Of a stretch of DNA of 6,059 nt, positions 5,459 to 6,059 are shown one piece after another. Location of the stretch: assembly GCA_031281115.1 (NCBI GenBank), contig JAITFV010000325.1, positions 1 through 6,059 on the forward strand. Direction: 5' to 3'. Both the position numbers and the translations under genes were made by a program. The DNA is from Oscillospiraceae bacterium. Its GTDB lineage: Bacteria > Bacillota > Clostridia > Oscillospirales > Ruminococcaceae. Every line of letters begins with the position of its first letter. The first letter of the stretch is position 1. The notes beneath the pieces were generated by a model that saw nothing but the letters and a program-made list of their open reading frames with translations, had not been told where the DNA came from and did not search any database.

Positions 5459-5731
5459 ATGATTAAGTATATTCTAATGTATATTATATCACTAATTATA
5501 TCATTAATTATTATATATATTTCTCGCAACACATATTTTATTTTTAATGAATTTAATATGTTTTGGTATCCTTTTATATGGTTTGTTGCTTTCACAGTTT
5601 TTTGCGTTATTAAGATTAAAAATCGAAAAGCACGTATTATTTTAATATTTGCTAATCCGCTTCTTTATTACTTAATATGGGTAGTTTTTATTATTTTTGC
5701 GTTTTTTCTAATGTCTTTATCCGATATTTAA
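5459..5731 (+). CDS. Small three-helix membrane protein of unknown function
   Basis: A 90-residue protein that I do not recognise. The ATG at 5459 is preceded by GGAG at 8 bases. Three hydrophobic segments are visible, at about residues 4-21, 34-51 and 60-85. The basic stretch KIKNRKAR (52-59) between helices 2 and 3 suggests that this loop is cytoplasmic, with the N-terminus inside and the C-terminus outside. There are no cysteine pairs, metal ligands or catalytic motifs. The gene is extremely AT-rich, with Ile, Phe and Tyr codons dominating. The operon just upstream is moderately GC-rich, so this gene may have a different origin. It has its own stem-loop leader, and an 11-bp inverted repeat overlaps its stop codon. 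An immunity protein, a small transporter accessory or a phage or mobile-element cargo gene would all fit equally well. Confidence 0.6.
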   Translation: MIKYILMYIISLIISLIIIYISRNTYFIFNEFNMFWYPFIWFVAFTVFCVIKIKNRKARIILIFANPLLYYLIWVVFIIFAFFLMSLSDI

Positions 5732-5751
5732 TAGTTTTGACTATTAAATAT
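5724..5751 (+). repeat. AT-rich hairpin over the stop codon of the small membrane gene
   Basis: ATATTTAATAG (5724-5734) pairs perfectly with CTATTAAATAT (5741-5751) around a 6-base loop and includes the TAA stop. No T-run follows on the plus strand. It may protect or shape the 3' end of the mRNA but is not a convincing terminator. Confidence 0.5.
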
Positions 5752-5772
5752 AAAATGCATTGTAAATGAAAT

Positions 5773-5839
5773 AACCAAAAAAATACAAAAAAGCAAAATA
5801 CTATTTTTTGACCTACTTTTGGTTGTAAAGGAATAGTAT
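5773..5839 (+). other. Possible H-type pseudoknot in the 3' region
   Basis: AACCAAAA (5773-5780) can pair with TTTTGGTT (5817-5824). ATACTATT (5798-5805), in the loop of that stem, can pair with AATAGTAT (5832-5839) outside it. The two 8-bp stems interlock as in an H-type pseudoknot, or are alternatives. They precede a clear terminator. The region is very AT-rich, so chance pairing is a real possibility. Confidence 0.3.
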
Positions 5840-5854
5840 AACCGATAATCACAG

Positions 5855-5881
5855 AAAGGCACTTTCTCAAGAGTGCTTTTT
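5855..5881 (+). terminator. Rho-independent terminator
   Basis: GCACT (5859-5863) pairs with AGTGC (5872-5876), extended inward by T-G and T-A pairs to a CTCA loop and outward by AAAG against the T-run. Five T follow (5877-5881). It most likely ends the transcript of the small membrane gene. Confidence 0.75.
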
Positions 5882-5891
5882 CTCATTGAAA

Positions 5892-5920
5892 TTGACTTTT
5901 AAGAGAATTTATGATATTAT
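5892..5920 (+). promoter_or_regulatory. Extended -10 promoter facing the right edge
   Basis: TTGACT (5892-5897), a 17-base spacer and TATTAT (5915-5920), with TG at 5912-5913. This is the same architecture and the same -35 box as the operon promoter at 1916. It follows directly after a terminator. Transcription would start near 5927. No well-supported plus-strand gene begins before the window ends, so the product is unknown. It could be a gene beyond the edge, a small RNA or an antisense transcript. Confidence 0.55.
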
Positions 5921-5937
5921 AGTAATTTAACTTAAGA

Positions 5938-6059
5938 AATAAAATATTTGTTCAATCCCACTACCGTCCCAGTTTCATCAAATGCGTATCCTCCGAAAAG
6001 GTAATCACGTTATAAATAAAAAGCACGGCATCAAATTCAGAAACGTTGAAAATTTCGCT
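5938..6059 (-). pseudogene. Possible frameshifted 3' end of a minus-strand gene
   Basis: On the minus strand one frame is open from the right edge to a TAG at 5961-5963 and begins with a protein-like stretch (SEIFNVSEFDAVLFIYNVI). A second frame, one base out of register, then reads FGGYAFDETGTVVGLNKYF and ends at a TAA next to 5938. Each half looks coding where the other does not. That suggests a gene end broken by a one-base indel near 6010. Only about 40 codons are visible, I recognise no family, and a plus-strand frame from ATG 5982 is also open to the edge without a ribosome binding site. Confidence 0.3.

Noticed and set aside
5982..6059. Plus-strand frame from ATG 5982 open to the right edge
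   Set aside because: No ribosome binding site, only 26 codons visible and no recognisable motif; the minus-strand reading is somewhat more protein-like.
1..6059. CRISPR array, tRNA or rRNA genes
   Set aside because: No regularly spaced direct repeats, cloverleaf patterns or conserved rRNA segments were seen on either strand.

Overview
The window looks like a chromosomal segment from an anaerobic, spore-forming member of the Clostridia. Three things point that way: the 3' end of a bofA-type sporulation gene at the left edge, a secreted protein with a dockerin-type calcium loop, and an operon built around a sensory-type [FeFe]-hydrogenase-like protein. The genus cannot be fixed from the sequence alone.

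Layout. Positions 1-212 hold the C-terminal part of BofA, closed by a good intrinsic terminator (223-256). A 163-bp element with perfect 25-bp terminal inverted repeats and TA at both ends (263-425) looks like a MITE. Next, on the minus strand (439-1641), is a secreted protein with a signal peptide, one dockerin-like module and seven beta-propeller-like repeats. The divergent intergenic region (1642-1987) carries six different perfect hairpins packed into about 180 bp, followed by a strong extended -10 sigma-A promoter facing right.

That promoter drives five co-directional genes (1988-5304): a DRTGG-domain protein, an RsbW-like HATPase, a protein with two 4Fe-4S clusters, an H-cluster-like domain and a C-terminal 4Fe-4S domain, a second DRTGG-domain protein that overlaps its upstream gene, and a PHP-domain phosphoesterase one base further on. 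This is the accessory and sensory set known from clostridial [FeFe]-hydrogenase loci. No catalytic hydrogenase subunits (HydA/B/C) follow it here. A working model, which is inference, is that the H-cluster protein senses H2 or redox state and passes the signal through the HATPase, with the DRTGG and PHP proteins as nucleotide- or phosphoester-handling partners.

Right end. After the operon the base composition falls sharply. A long GAAA-capped hairpin (5395-5439) sits just upstream of the ribosome binding site of a small, very AT-rich gene for a three-helix membrane protein (5459-5731). Beyond it are a possible pseudoknot, an intrinsic terminator (5855-5881), a well-formed promoter (5892-5920) and, on the minus strand at the edge, what may be the frameshifted 3' end of another gene.
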